Below are positions 6,426 through 12,900 of a stretch of DNA of 12,900 nucleotides, piece by piece. Position numbers and translations under genes: made by a program. Within the stretch, counting starts at the first letter, position 1. The number at the start of each line of letters is the position of its first letter. A model generated the notes under the pieces. The model worked only from the letters and a program-made list of their open reading frames with translations, made no database searches and had not been told where the DNA came from. This stretch comes from Bacteroidales bacterium (GTDB lineage: Bacteria > Bacteroidota > Bacteroidia > Bacteroidales > Lentimicrobiaceae): positions 1 through 12,900 of the forward strand of contig JALHHH010000071.1 in the NCBI GenBank assembly GCA_022837485.1, in the 5' to 3' direction.

Positions 6426-6752
6426 ATGAAGAAGACGATAATTGCCTTCACGGTATTTGCTTTTGTTTTTGCCTTTGCAGGGATGAGCGTCTACGCTGCG
6501 GCCGATGGCACAGTTAAAACGGAACAGACGGCGCCGGATAAGGATCCCAAATGCGACGGAACCAAGAAAGCTGCCAAAGCCGGATGCGGCGATGCAGCGA
6601 AAAGCGACTGCAGTCCGACCAAGACTGCAAGCGCAAGTAAGGGCGACTGCAGCACCAAATGCGACAAATCGGCCAAAGCATCTGCAGGATGCGATAGCGG
6701 AAAGAAAACCATAACCGCTGAAGCTGCACCGCTCAAGCCAGAAACCAGGTAA
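6426..6752 (+). CDS. Small exported cysteine- and lysine-rich protein, function unknown
   Basis: This 108-residue protein has a clear Sec signal peptide: MKK, a hydrophobic core to about residue 19, and probable cleavage after A24 in VYA-AADG. There is no lipobox cysteine, so it is predicted to be periplasmic or secreted. The mature part of about 84 residues is low-complexity, rich in Ala, Lys, Ser, Asp and Gly, and carries six cysteines (43, 54, 62, 75, 79, 89), each in a small polar setting such as KCDG, GCGD, DCSP, DCST, KCDK and GCDS. It resembles small Cys/Lys-rich exported proteins I recall from other Bacteroidota, with no characterised function known to me. Metal binding or a redox role is plausible but not shown. 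Tandem stops (TAA TAG) end it, and a terminator follows at 6838. A promoter with four direct repeats precedes it, divergent from the rprXY-like operon. Confidence 0.85.
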   Translation: MKKTIIAFTVFAFVFAFAGMSVYAAADGTVKTEQTAPDKDPKCDGTKKAAKAGCGDAAKSDCSPTKTASASKGDCSTKCDKSAKASAGCDSGKKTITAEAAPLKPETR

Positions 6753-6837
6753 TAGTTTTTCCCTCCCCTGTTATTTTCCTTTGTGTTAAAAACATCAGCC
6801 ACGGTTTCCCTCCGTTGCTGGTAGCCATTATCTGGTT

Positions 6838-6870
6838 AAAACCCCGCTGCTCCTTGCGGGGTTTTTTCTG
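6838..6870 (+). terminator. Intrinsic terminator after the cysteine-rich gene
   Basis: CCCCGC (6842-6847) pairs with GCGGGG (6856-6861) around an 8-nt loop. The stem is extended by A-T pairs from the flanking A's and the following T-run (6862-6867). It lies 86 bp after the stop of the gene at 6426. On the minus strand the stem is followed by only four T's, so it could terminate the leftward glycosyltransferase gene weakly. Confidence 0.85.
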
Positions 6871-7000
6871 TTTTACTGTTTTCAGAAAACTTTGGACTGA
6901 GTCGTTGTGTAAATTAAACAGAAGACCTTGCATAGTTACAATGAGCCCCGGCACACCATTCCGCCAATGTTCTGTAATCCGGCATCTGCAAACGTTACTC

Positions 7001-7948
7001 TTATGGTTTAACAGCATACCTGCGCACGGCGGGATAGAGGACAGACAATGCTGCAACCGGAATTGCGTAAAAGTAGATGGAAATTTCAGGTTTTAATACA
7101 ACGGCTATTACCAGGCCGTTGATTAACAGCTGTATCCCGGCAAATACAGCGGATACGGCGATGTGTGGCCAGCCTTTTTCATTGGCCAGCAACTGGTACA
7201 GATGGGTGCGGTGGGGAGTAAAGATGTATTCGCCTCGCCTGAGCCGGAACACTATGCTGAAAAGGGTGTCGGTGAAATAAACCATCCCGAAAAGGATAAA
7301 ATCAACCCTGCCCGTTCGCGATATCAGAGCGGCCACCAGCCATACCGAAATAAACCCAAGGCTGATGCTGCCGACATCCCCGGGAAAGCAGACAGCATTC
7401 TTTCTCAGGTTGAACCACGCGAAAACCACGGAAGAAAGTGCGGTAATGGTCAGCATGTCGGTTGGGAACAGATTATAGATGCTATTCAGAACCATAGTGG
7501 AAACAAGGGTTACGCCGAATGTCAGTACGCTGATTCCGTTGATGCCATCCATAAAATTAAACGCATTCACATACCCTGTTGCCATAATCACTCCCGGAAT
7601 AAGCAGAAACCAGGGAAGGGAACAGGCTCCGCAGCTGCAGAGCAGGACAGTAAGAGCCAACAGATGGATAATTATTCTGATTTCCTGTCGGACGGTGAAA
7701 AGATCATCCATAAAGCTGATGAATGCGATGCCAGTTAAAGCGATAAGGGGAAGCATCTGCAGCGATCCGCTGTGCAGGGAATGGGCAAGAAGGGCAAGAG
7801 GGAAAAGGATGCCGGCACCTCTCACCGTAACCCGGGTATGTGAGCTGCGCCCGTTGGGAATATCGGTAATGGAGAACCTGCGTGCAATGGCGAGGTACAG
7901 GAGCATAAATGCTGCGAGCAGGGCGAGTGTTGCGAGGTGCAGAAGCAT
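7001..7948 (-). CDS. GT4-family polyprenyl-phosphate sugar-phosphate transferase (MraY/WecA superfamily)
   Basis: This 315-residue polytopic membrane enzyme transfers a sugar-1-phosphate, most likely an N-acetylhexosamine, from a UDP-sugar to undecaprenyl phosphate. That is the first step of building a lipid-linked surface glycan. Family motifs appear in order: DIPNGRSSH...VRGAG (residues 29-46), the Asp pair in FMDDLF (D81, D82), NAFNFMDGINGI (128-139), CFPGDVGS (187-194, D191) and HRTHLYQ (246-252), with about ten hydrophobic segments. The WecA-like motif set and lack of a peptidoglycan gene cluster favour a WecA/WbpL-like role over MraY. An in-frame ATG at 8014 would add 22 polar residues but lies upstream of a strong promoter (7974-8004), so the ATG at 7948 is chosen. 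It stands alone, outside any glycan cluster in view; the sugar specificity is not determinable. Confidence 0.93.
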   Translation of the reverse strand: MLLHLATLALLAAFMLLYLAIARRFSITDIPNGRSSHTRVTVRGAGILFPLALLAHSLHSGSLQMLPLIALTGIAFISFMDDLFTVRQEIRIIIHLLALTVLLCSCGACSLPWFLLIPGVIMATGYVNAFNFMDGINGISVLTFGVTLVSTMVLNSIYNLFPTDMLTITALSSVVFAWFNLRKNAVCFPGDVGSISLGFISVWLVAALISRTGRVDFILFGMVYFTDTLFSIVFRLRRGEYIFTPHRTHLYQLLANEKGWPHIAVSAVFAGIQLLINGLVIAVVLKPEISIYFYAIPVAALSVLYPAVRRYAVKP

Positions 7949-7973
7949 CTGCAGAGAGTGTTGAGTCGGATCG

Positions 7974-8004
7974 CAAAGATAATCACAGAAATGGTTTTTC
8001 CAAT
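7974..8004 (-). promoter_or_regulatory. Bacteroidota promoter (ATTG -33, 19 bp, TATCTTTG -7) for the GT4 gene
   Basis: On the minus strand TTG (8003-8001, in ATTG) is followed after 19 bp by TATCTTTG (7981-7974), a near-consensus -33/-7 pair with canonical spacing. Transcription would start near 7967, about 19 nt before the ATG at 7948 and downstream of the ATG at 8014. This is the best promoter in the window. Confidence 0.7.
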
Positions 8005-8144
8005 ACCCCTGCATTTAAGGTGATCGTATGCCCGGAAGACCGATAATCGTTGGCGAAAAGGGCAAAGGAAATGTACGCTTCCGGATGCGATTTTATACTA
8101 CCGGCCCCAGAAAAATGCAGTATATCCCAACCTCAGCCTTAGCC

Positions 8145-8966
8145 TCAAAACCCTGCTTCATCCATCATTACGACAGCCCTGGCGTGCAGCAGATGCCTGC
8201 GCTGATTCATGGCTTCGCGCAGCAGATGGTAGCGTTCGCTTTCGTTCAGGCGTTCAAAGGTTTTTTTATGCATATAGCGGTCGAGCATTTCCATCCCCAC
8301 CACCAGGTCGTGCCATTCGCCCAGGGTGTCGTTTGCCTTCTCCAGTGCCTCAAGAATACGGCTAAGCCCGGGCAGCTGCGGGTCGTTACGCCGGAAGACC
8401 GACAGCAGATAGTTGCACTGTTTCAGCAGTCGCCGGATCTCGTGCATATGTTCGTCGTGTTCCTGGTCGGTTTTCAGTTTTTTTGCCAGCTCTTTAAGCT
8501 CATCGGTAAGTGTGGTGACGGCTTTCCTTACCTGTTGCCCGCTGAACGGTGCCAGCGTTAGCGCCACCAGGCCGGTAAGTCCTGCCGTGACGTCTTCGGG
8601 CTGATGCCCGCCGGCATACCTGCCAAATTTCTGAATGGCTGCTGCCGCGGTGGTTTTAAGGTAAGCGGCATATTCCCCAAAGCCCGTCTCCAGCCGGTCT
8701 TCCATTTTCTGCAGCAGCAACTGCTGAACCTGAGCGTCGCGTATCTTCCCCGACAGCTTGAAAACCCGGTTGATCGCTTCAACCGGAAGGTCTTTGCCAA
8801 ACGCCGGATCCAGTATCGGCAACAGCCTGAAAACAGCCCGGATCCTTTTTATGGCAACACGCATATCGTGAACGGCATCGGTGTTGTAATTCTCGCGAAC
8901 TTTACGGAAATTTGCATTGAACGTTTCCGTTTGCTTCCTGAAATAGTCGTTTAGCCTTTGATTCAT
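8145..8966 (-). CDS. CHAD-domain protein
   Basis: This 273-residue, highly helical, cytoplasmic protein consists of one CHAD (conserved histidine alpha-helical) domain. The N-terminal half has the signature H33DMRVAIKRIRAVFRLL; the second half repeats a related pattern in HMHEIRRLLKQCNYLLSVFR (about 170-190). Clusters of conserved His, Arg and Lys give the basic surface known in the family to bind inorganic polyphosphate. CHAD domains often accompany a CYTH triphosphatase domain or polyphosphate genes, but none is fused or adjacent here. The frame can be extended to a TTG at 9002, but the ATG at 8966 (MNQRLNDYF) starts directly at the family's N-terminal helix and is preferred. It is divergent from the DUF5686 gene across 134 bp and upstream of the separately promoted GT4 gene. 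A polyphosphate-related role is likely by family, not shown here. Confidence 0.92.
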   Translation of the reverse strand: MNQRLNDYFRKQTETFNANFRKVRENYNTDAVHDMRVAIKRIRAVFRLLPILDPAFGKDLPVEAINRVFKLSGKIRDAQVQQLLLQKMEDRLETGFGEYAAYLKTTAAAAIQKFGRYAGGHQPEDVTAGLTGLVALTLAPFSGQQVRKAVTTLTDELKELAKKLKTDQEHDEHMHEIRRLLKQCNYLLSVFRRNDPQLPGLSRILEALEKANDTLGEWHDLVVGMEMLDRYMHKKTFERLNESERYHLLREAMNQRRHLLHARAVVMMDEAGF

Positions 8967-9100
8967 CCGGTAATTTATTCTTAGTGTAAAAATAGCGATC
9001 AATTGGCATTTCAGTCGGATTTATTCACCTTGCCCGAAAATTTCTTAATCCTTATCTGCCGATTCCGATGGTATCTGTTTCAAACACTAAAAACTTTCGT

Positions 9101-11530
9101 ATGCGACACAAACTTTTCCGTACCGTCGTGGCGGGAGCTCTTTTGCTGCTGCCACTGCTGCTGCCTGCCCAACTCCACACCATTACCGGCAGGGTGAGCG
9201 ATTCCGCTACGCTTGAACCGCTGGCTTTTGTCAATATTGTTATCAACGATGGCCGTCAGGGCGGCATGACGGATATCGACGGCCGCTTTAACCTCGAGAG
9301 CTGGGAACCCATTCGCTTCCTGCGCTTCAGCTACGTTGGCTACCGCCCTGAAGTGGTGAACGTTACGGGCTCCAGCCTGCAACTGCGCATGGTCAGCCTG
9401 GGCGTTGAACTTACGGAAGTGCTTATTGAAGCAGGAGAGAATCCTGCTCACCGTATCATCAGCAATGCCATCGCCAACCGCAAACGCAACGATCCGAAGA
9501 ACATTCCGGCATACTCGTTTACATCCTACGATAAGATGCTTTTTACCGTCAACAAGGATTCTCTGCAAAAGCAGGCAGATGCTGAAACCGATTCTTCAGG
9601 TATACGTCTGATGAAGTTCCTGGAAGACCAGCACCTCTTCCTGATGGAATCGGTGGCCGAACACCGCTACGAACGCCCTGGTAAGAGTACCGATAAGGTC
9701 ATTGCCACCCGGGTTTCCGGACTGCGCGATCCCCTTTTTATCTTTTTGATTTCTACCATGCAGTCGGCTTCTTTTTACGAAGAAACGATCAACATTGCCG
9801 GATCCGATTACATAAATCCGGTGAGTCCCAATGCCGTATTCCGCTATTTTTTCGGGCTTCAGGATACACTTTTCGGGGAGACTCCGGGCGATACTACGTT
9901 TGTGATTTCCTTCCGCCCCAGGCCAAACCGCAATTTCGACGGATTGAAAGGACTTCTGTACATCAGTAACAACGGCTGGGCAATACGGAATGTGATTGCT
10001 GAACCCTCACGTCCGGGCGAATCCATGAGCATCCGCATCCGCCAGATGTACGAATTTCTGAAAAACCGTTACTGGTTTCCGGTACAGCTTGAAACCGAGA
10101 TTACCCTCAATACCATTGTCGTTAACCGGGCCCGGCCGGTCGGACTCGGTAAAAGCTACCGCCGCGACATTGCCTTCGATTCCATTCCCCGCCGCACCAT
10201 TCCTGCAAATATTGCCGTGGAGCTTGCCCCGGGGGCAGGACACCGCGACGAGATGTTCTGGAGCCGCTACCGTGCCGACTCATTAACCCGTCTGGAGGAA
10301 AACACCTACAGGGTAATCGACAGCCTTTCCAAAGAGGGAAAGCTGGAGCAACGGCTGAAAGGTCTCACATCCCTGGCGTCGGGACGGCTCCCGCTCGGAT
10401 ACGTCGATCTCGATCTGAACCGCCTGATTCGGTATAACCGGCACGAAGGTTTGTATGCCGGCCTGGGTATTACTACATCGAAACGCCTGAGCCGGGTGGT
10501 GGAAGCGGGTGGTTACTGGGGGTACGGTTTCGGCGATAATATTGCCAAATACGGAGCAAACCTGGGACTAAGGCTTCAGCGCCAGGGTAATGCAAGACTG
10601 TCGGTCAGCTACAGCAACGACCTGGCCGAATCGGGAGGCACGCGCTTTTTCGACGATGCCGTGAAACCTTTCGACCCTATGAACTTCCGGAGTTTTTACA
10701 TCGACCGTTTGGATATGACGGAGAGTGCCGGTGCATTGTTCTCGTTCCGGATGCTCAGATATGTGTGGGCCGGTGCTGGCATACGCCGGGAAGACCGTAA
10801 ACCGGTATACGAATACTCTTTTGCTCCGGACGGATCAGAAAGAGCCGTGCACGCAGGGTCGTTTGTAACGGGTACCTTTATCGCCGGAATCCGGTTTGCC
10901 TATGGCGAGAAATTTGTCCGCAGCGCCGGAAACCAGCTCTCCCTCGGAACCCGGTTTCCGGTACTCTGGCTGCAATATACCGGAGGTAGAAAGGATTTTC
11001 TGGACGGCACCTTCCGCTTCGATCGTCTTGATATGCGGATGAAGTGGTCGTTCAAAACCCGAATGCTTGGAACAACAACGGTGTGGATAACGGGAAGTGC
11101 GGTCGACGGCAGGGTTCCCGTTTCGGATCTGATCGCCGGAAGAGGAAGCGCAGGAGGCGGATTTTCACTCTGGTCGCCGGTGAGTTTTAGTACCATGAAG
11201 CCCTCGGAGTTTGTAAGCGACAGGGAAGGAGCCTTATTTTTCACCCACAGCTTTGGTAAACTGCTGTACCGTGCCGGGAAATTTGAACCCGAGCCGGCAC
11301 TGCTTTTCAATGCCGGTTTCGGAAGCCTGAAATACCCCGGCGATCACAATAACATCTTTTTCAGTACCATGGAAAAGGGCTATTATGAAACGGGTGTCGC
11401 CATTAACAATATATTTACTACCCCCTTCTCGGGACTGGGCATTGCAGTGTTGCAGCGAATCGGACCATATCGTCACCCGGAAGCCCGCAAGAACACCGTT
11501 GCAAGGCTTACCTTCAGTTTTGCTTTTTAA
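9101..11530 (+). CDS. DUF5686 outer-membrane protein with carboxypeptidase-like regulatory domain
   Basis: This 809-residue exported protein is of a type common in Bacteroidota. A signal peptide (RHK, then a Leu-rich core, probable cleavage after A23 in LPA-QLH) is followed by a beta-sandwich carboxypeptidase-regulatory-like domain (about 27-105), recognisable from ITGRVSD...LAFVNIVI...GGMTDIDGRFNL...LRFSYVGYRP. The rest fits DUF5686: VLIEAGENPAHRIISNAIANR, GLLYISNNGWAIRNV, then a long C-terminal part rich in alternating hydrophobic/aromatic strands, ending in TVARLTFSFAF with a terminal Phe typical of outer-membrane beta-barrels. Surface or envelope location is therefore likely; molecular function is unknown. 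No TonB box or SusC/SusD partner is seen. An ATG at 9068 would add 11 residues before the signal peptide; 9101 gives a standard N-terminus. The AI-2E family gene follows 77 bp later. Confidence 0.92.
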   Translation: MRHKLFRTVVAGALLLLPLLLPAQLHTITGRVSDSATLEPLAFVNIVINDGRQGGMTDIDGRFNLESWEPIRFLRFSYVGYRPEVVNVTGSSLQLRMVSLGVELTEVLIEAGENPAHRIISNAIANRKRNDPKNIPAYSFTSYDKMLFTVNKDSLQKQADAETDSSGIRLMKFLEDQHLFLMESVAEHRYERPGKSTDKVIATRVSGLRDPLFIFLISTMQSASFYEETINIAGSDYINPVSPNAVFRYFFGLQDTLFGETPGDTTFVISFRPRPNRNFDGLKGLLYISNNGWAIRNVIAEPSRPGESMSIRIRQMYEFLKNRYWFPVQLETEITLNTIVVNRARPVGLGKSYRRDIAFDSIPRRTIPANIAVELAPGAGHRDEMFWSRYRADSLTRLEENTYRVIDSLSKEGKLEQRLKGLTSLASGRLPLGYVDLDLNRLIRYNRHEGLYAGLGITTSKRLSRVVEAGGYWGYGFGDNIAKYGANLGLRLQRQGNARLSVSYSNDLAESGGTRFFDDAVKPFDPMNFRSFYIDRLDMTESAGALFSFRMLRYVWAGAGIRREDRKPVYEYSFAPDGSERAVHAGSFVTGTFIAGIRFAYGEKFVRSAGNQLSLGTRFPVLWLQYTGGRKDFLDGTFRFDRLDMRMKWSFKTRMLGTTTVWITGSAVDGRVPVSDLIAGRGSAGGGFSLWSPVSFSTMKPSEFVSDREGALFFTHSFGKLLYRAGKFEPEPALLFNAGFGSLKYPGDHNNIFFSTMEKGYYETGVAINNIFTTPFSGLGIAVLQRIGPYRHPEARKNTVARLTFSFAF

Positions 11531-11565
11531 ATATTCCGGAGCGGCGAAAGTACAGAGCGTTCACC

Positions 11566-11595
11566 TTTGATGTAAACGGATTCAGATTACCTTTC
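11566..11595 (+). promoter_or_regulatory. Candidate promoter (TTTG, 18 bp, TACCTTTC) for the AI-2E family gene
   Basis: TTTG at 11566-11569 is followed after 18 bp by TACCTTTC (11588-11595), which differs from TAnnTTTG only in the last base. Transcription would start near 11602, very close to the ATG at 11608 and about 39 nt before the ATG at 11641. A small hairpin (CCCG-TTTT-CGGG, 11595-11606) overlaps this point. The site suggests the membrane protein gene has its own promoter. Confidence 0.4.
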
Positions 11596-11607
11596 CCGTT
11601 TTCGGGA

Positions 11608-12735
11608 ATGAATAGTATATTAGCTGAAAAATTGCGTAAAATGAACCGCACTGTAAAACTTATCGCCAGCAGTCTGCTCGCGATAGCCGGATTATTGTTT
11701 GTCTGGCATTTTTCAAACATTGTGTTTTATGTCCTGACTGCAGCCGTAATTTCGGTGGTGGGCAGGCCGCTGGTTCACTTCTTCGACGACATCCGGATTT
11801 ATAAATTCAAGATGCCGCATGCCCTGAGTGCATTGCTGGCACTGTTGATAATTCTGTTGCTGGCCGTTGCTTTCGTGGCGGTTTTTGTACCATTGATTGC
11901 ACAGCAGGCGCGAGTGATTTCTTCGATAGATACCAATGCCCTGGCAATTGCGTTTCGCGAACCTCTGGTCTATATCGATGAGGGCTTGCGCCAGCTTAAC
12001 GTACTTGAGCCGGGGCAGGGAATCCAGCAGGCGCTATTGATAAAGCTGCAGTCCATAGTAAATCTGGCAACATTCTCCAACATCTTCAACTACGTGATCT
12101 CCTTCACGGGAGCATTTGCCATGGCGGTATTCTCCATCCTGTTCATCGGTTTTTTCTTTCTGAAGGATGAGAAACTGTTCTATAATGCATTTATGCTGAT
12201 GGTTCCCCTGAAATACAACGAATCGGCAGCCCGGATATTGAGTGAGGTAAAGCGTTTGCTGACCCGTTATTTTCTGGGACTTTGCATGGAAGTGGCATCC
12301 ATGATCACACTTATTACCCTCGGCCTCACAATTTTCGGCGTTCAGAATGCCCTGCTGATCGGATTTATCGGAGGACTCATGAATATCATCCCGTATCTTG
12401 GTCCGCTGATCGGCGCTGCCATCGGAATTCTTATCGGAATCATCGGCAGCCTGTCAACCGGTGCATTTACCAGCATCCTGCCTCTCAGTCTGACTATTGC
12501 CGGAGTTTTTGCCGCTTCCAATATTGTCGATAACATCCTGTTGCAGCCGGTGATCTATTCCACAAGCGTAAAAGCGCATCCCATCGAAATCTTCCTGGTA
12601 ATCATTGTTGCCGGCAGTTTGTTCGGCATCACCGGCATGATACTCGCCGTTCCGTCTTACACCGTCATCCGTGTAATCCTCAAGGAATTCTTCAGCGAAA
12701 TGCGGGTAGTGAAAAAGCTGACGGAAAAAATGTAA
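11608..12735 (+). CDS. AI-2E family (TqsA/YdiK-like) membrane transporter
   Basis: This 375-residue inner-membrane protein belongs to the AI-2E (PF01594) family. Helices near residues 17-50 and 63-90 precede a less hydrophobic region (about 95-150), followed by more helices containing the conserved MNIIPYLGPLIGAAIGI segment and DNILLQPVIYS...AHPIEIFLVI...LFGITGMILAVP near the C-terminus. Family members include TqsA, linked to AI-2 export, and Na+(Li+)/H+ antiporters; the substrate cannot be told from sequence, and the family name should not be read as proof of autoinducer transport. Length is typical. A second in-frame ATG at 11641 (MNRTVKLIA) starts just before the first helix and fits the candidate promoter better, so the first 11 residues are uncertain. 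No luxS or other quorum-sensing gene is in the window. Confidence 0.93.
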   Translation: MNSILAEKLRKMNRTVKLIASSLLAIAGLLFVWHFSNIVFYVLTAAVISVVGRPLVHFFDDIRIYKFKMPHALSALLALLIILLLAVAFVAVFVPLIAQQARVISSIDTNALAIAFREPLVYIDEGLRQLNVLEPGQGIQQALLIKLQSIVNLATFSNIFNYVISFTGAFAMAVFSILFIGFFFLKDEKLFYNAFMLMVPLKYNESAARILSEVKRLLTRYFLGLCMEVASMITLITLGLTIFGVQNALLIGFIGGLMNIIPYLGPLIGAAIGILIGIIGSLSTGAFTSILPLSLTIAGVFAASNIVDNILLQPVIYSTSVKAHPIEIFLVIIVAGSLFGITGMILAVPSYTVIRVILKEFFSEMRVVKKLTEKM

Positions 12736-12871
12736 GTACTTTGCAATGTGGAAATTGCGAGGTGTGAAAGTGTGGTAATGATTATTCCATACCCTGGATA
12801 CAAACCCTGTTCGGATGCCCTGGTAATTGGAACCGGAATTGCCTGAGCGGGAGAGCTGACGGGATTCGCAA

Positions 12872-12900
12872 TAAAAAAGAGCCGGCAAAATGCACCGGCT
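12872..12900 (-). terminator. Leftward intrinsic terminator at the right edge
   Basis: AGCCGG (12880-12885) and CCGGCT (12895-12900) form a stem with a 9-nt loop. Read on the minus strand the stem is followed by C and six T's (12877-12872), a normal intrinsic terminator. It implies a minus-strand gene ending just beyond the right edge, convergent with the AI-2E family gene. It may also work on the plus strand if T's follow beyond the window. The 136 bp between the AI-2E family stop and this site hold nothing recognisable. Confidence 0.7.

Noticed and set aside
6733..7056. 107-codon minus-strand frame between the cysteine-rich and GT4 genes
   Set aside because: It overlaps the ends of both flanking genes, reads through the terminator hairpin and has no recognisable features.
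11608..12735. Quorum-sensing locus suggested by the AI-2E family name
   Set aside because: The family includes ion antiporters, and no luxS, lsr or other signalling gene is present.

Overview
The window looks like a chromosomal segment of a member of the Bacteroidota, probably a non-gut Bacteroidales-type organism. Three things support this. The protein families are typical of the phylum: long-form IspG with an internal insertion, an RprX/RprY-type two-component pair, and a DUF5686 outer-membrane protein with a carboxypeptidase-like regulatory domain. Most genes lack a Shine-Dalgarno sequence. At least five genes have a TAnnTTTG -7 box, the phylum-specific promoter element, a short distance upstream of the start. 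No rRNA, tRNA, CRISPR array, insertion sequence or phage gene was seen.

Layout. Positions 1-406 are largely non-coding. A YycJ-type metallo-beta-lactamase-fold hydrolase (407-1231, minus) and ispG (1529-3298, plus) diverge from a shared promoter region. Between the convergent ends of ispG and a MazG-like nucleotide pyrophosphohydrolase (3595-3945, minus) lies a roughly 240-bp cluster of short palindromes that looks like a REP-type interspersed repeat. The MazG-like gene is last in a probable minus-strand operon with the response regulator (3976-4677) and its overlapping histidine kinase (4646-5974).

A 451-bp intergenic region separates the kinase from a divergent gene for a small exported cysteine-rich protein (6426-6752), which is followed by a clear intrinsic terminator. 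Further right are a GT4-family polyprenyl-phosphate sugar-phosphate transferase (7001-7948, minus), a CHAD-domain protein (8145-8966, minus), the divergent DUF5686 outer-membrane protein (9101-11530, plus) and an AI-2E family membrane protein (11608-12735, plus). The right edge holds a leftward terminator that must belong to a gene outside the window.

Most of the genes are housekeeping or envelope genes with no obvious shared pathway. The best candidate for undescribed biology is the 4646-6752 locus. There a sensor kinase with a Cys/His-rich periplasmic motif and its OmpR/PhoB-type regulator lie divergent from a gene for an exported six-cysteine protein. The promoter of that gene carries four TTAAC(A/G) direct repeats spaced 11, 10 and 11 bp, the geometry expected for an OmpR/PhoB-family regulator. 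That the pair controls the small protein is an inference; the repeats, the promoter box and the motifs are visible in the sequence.
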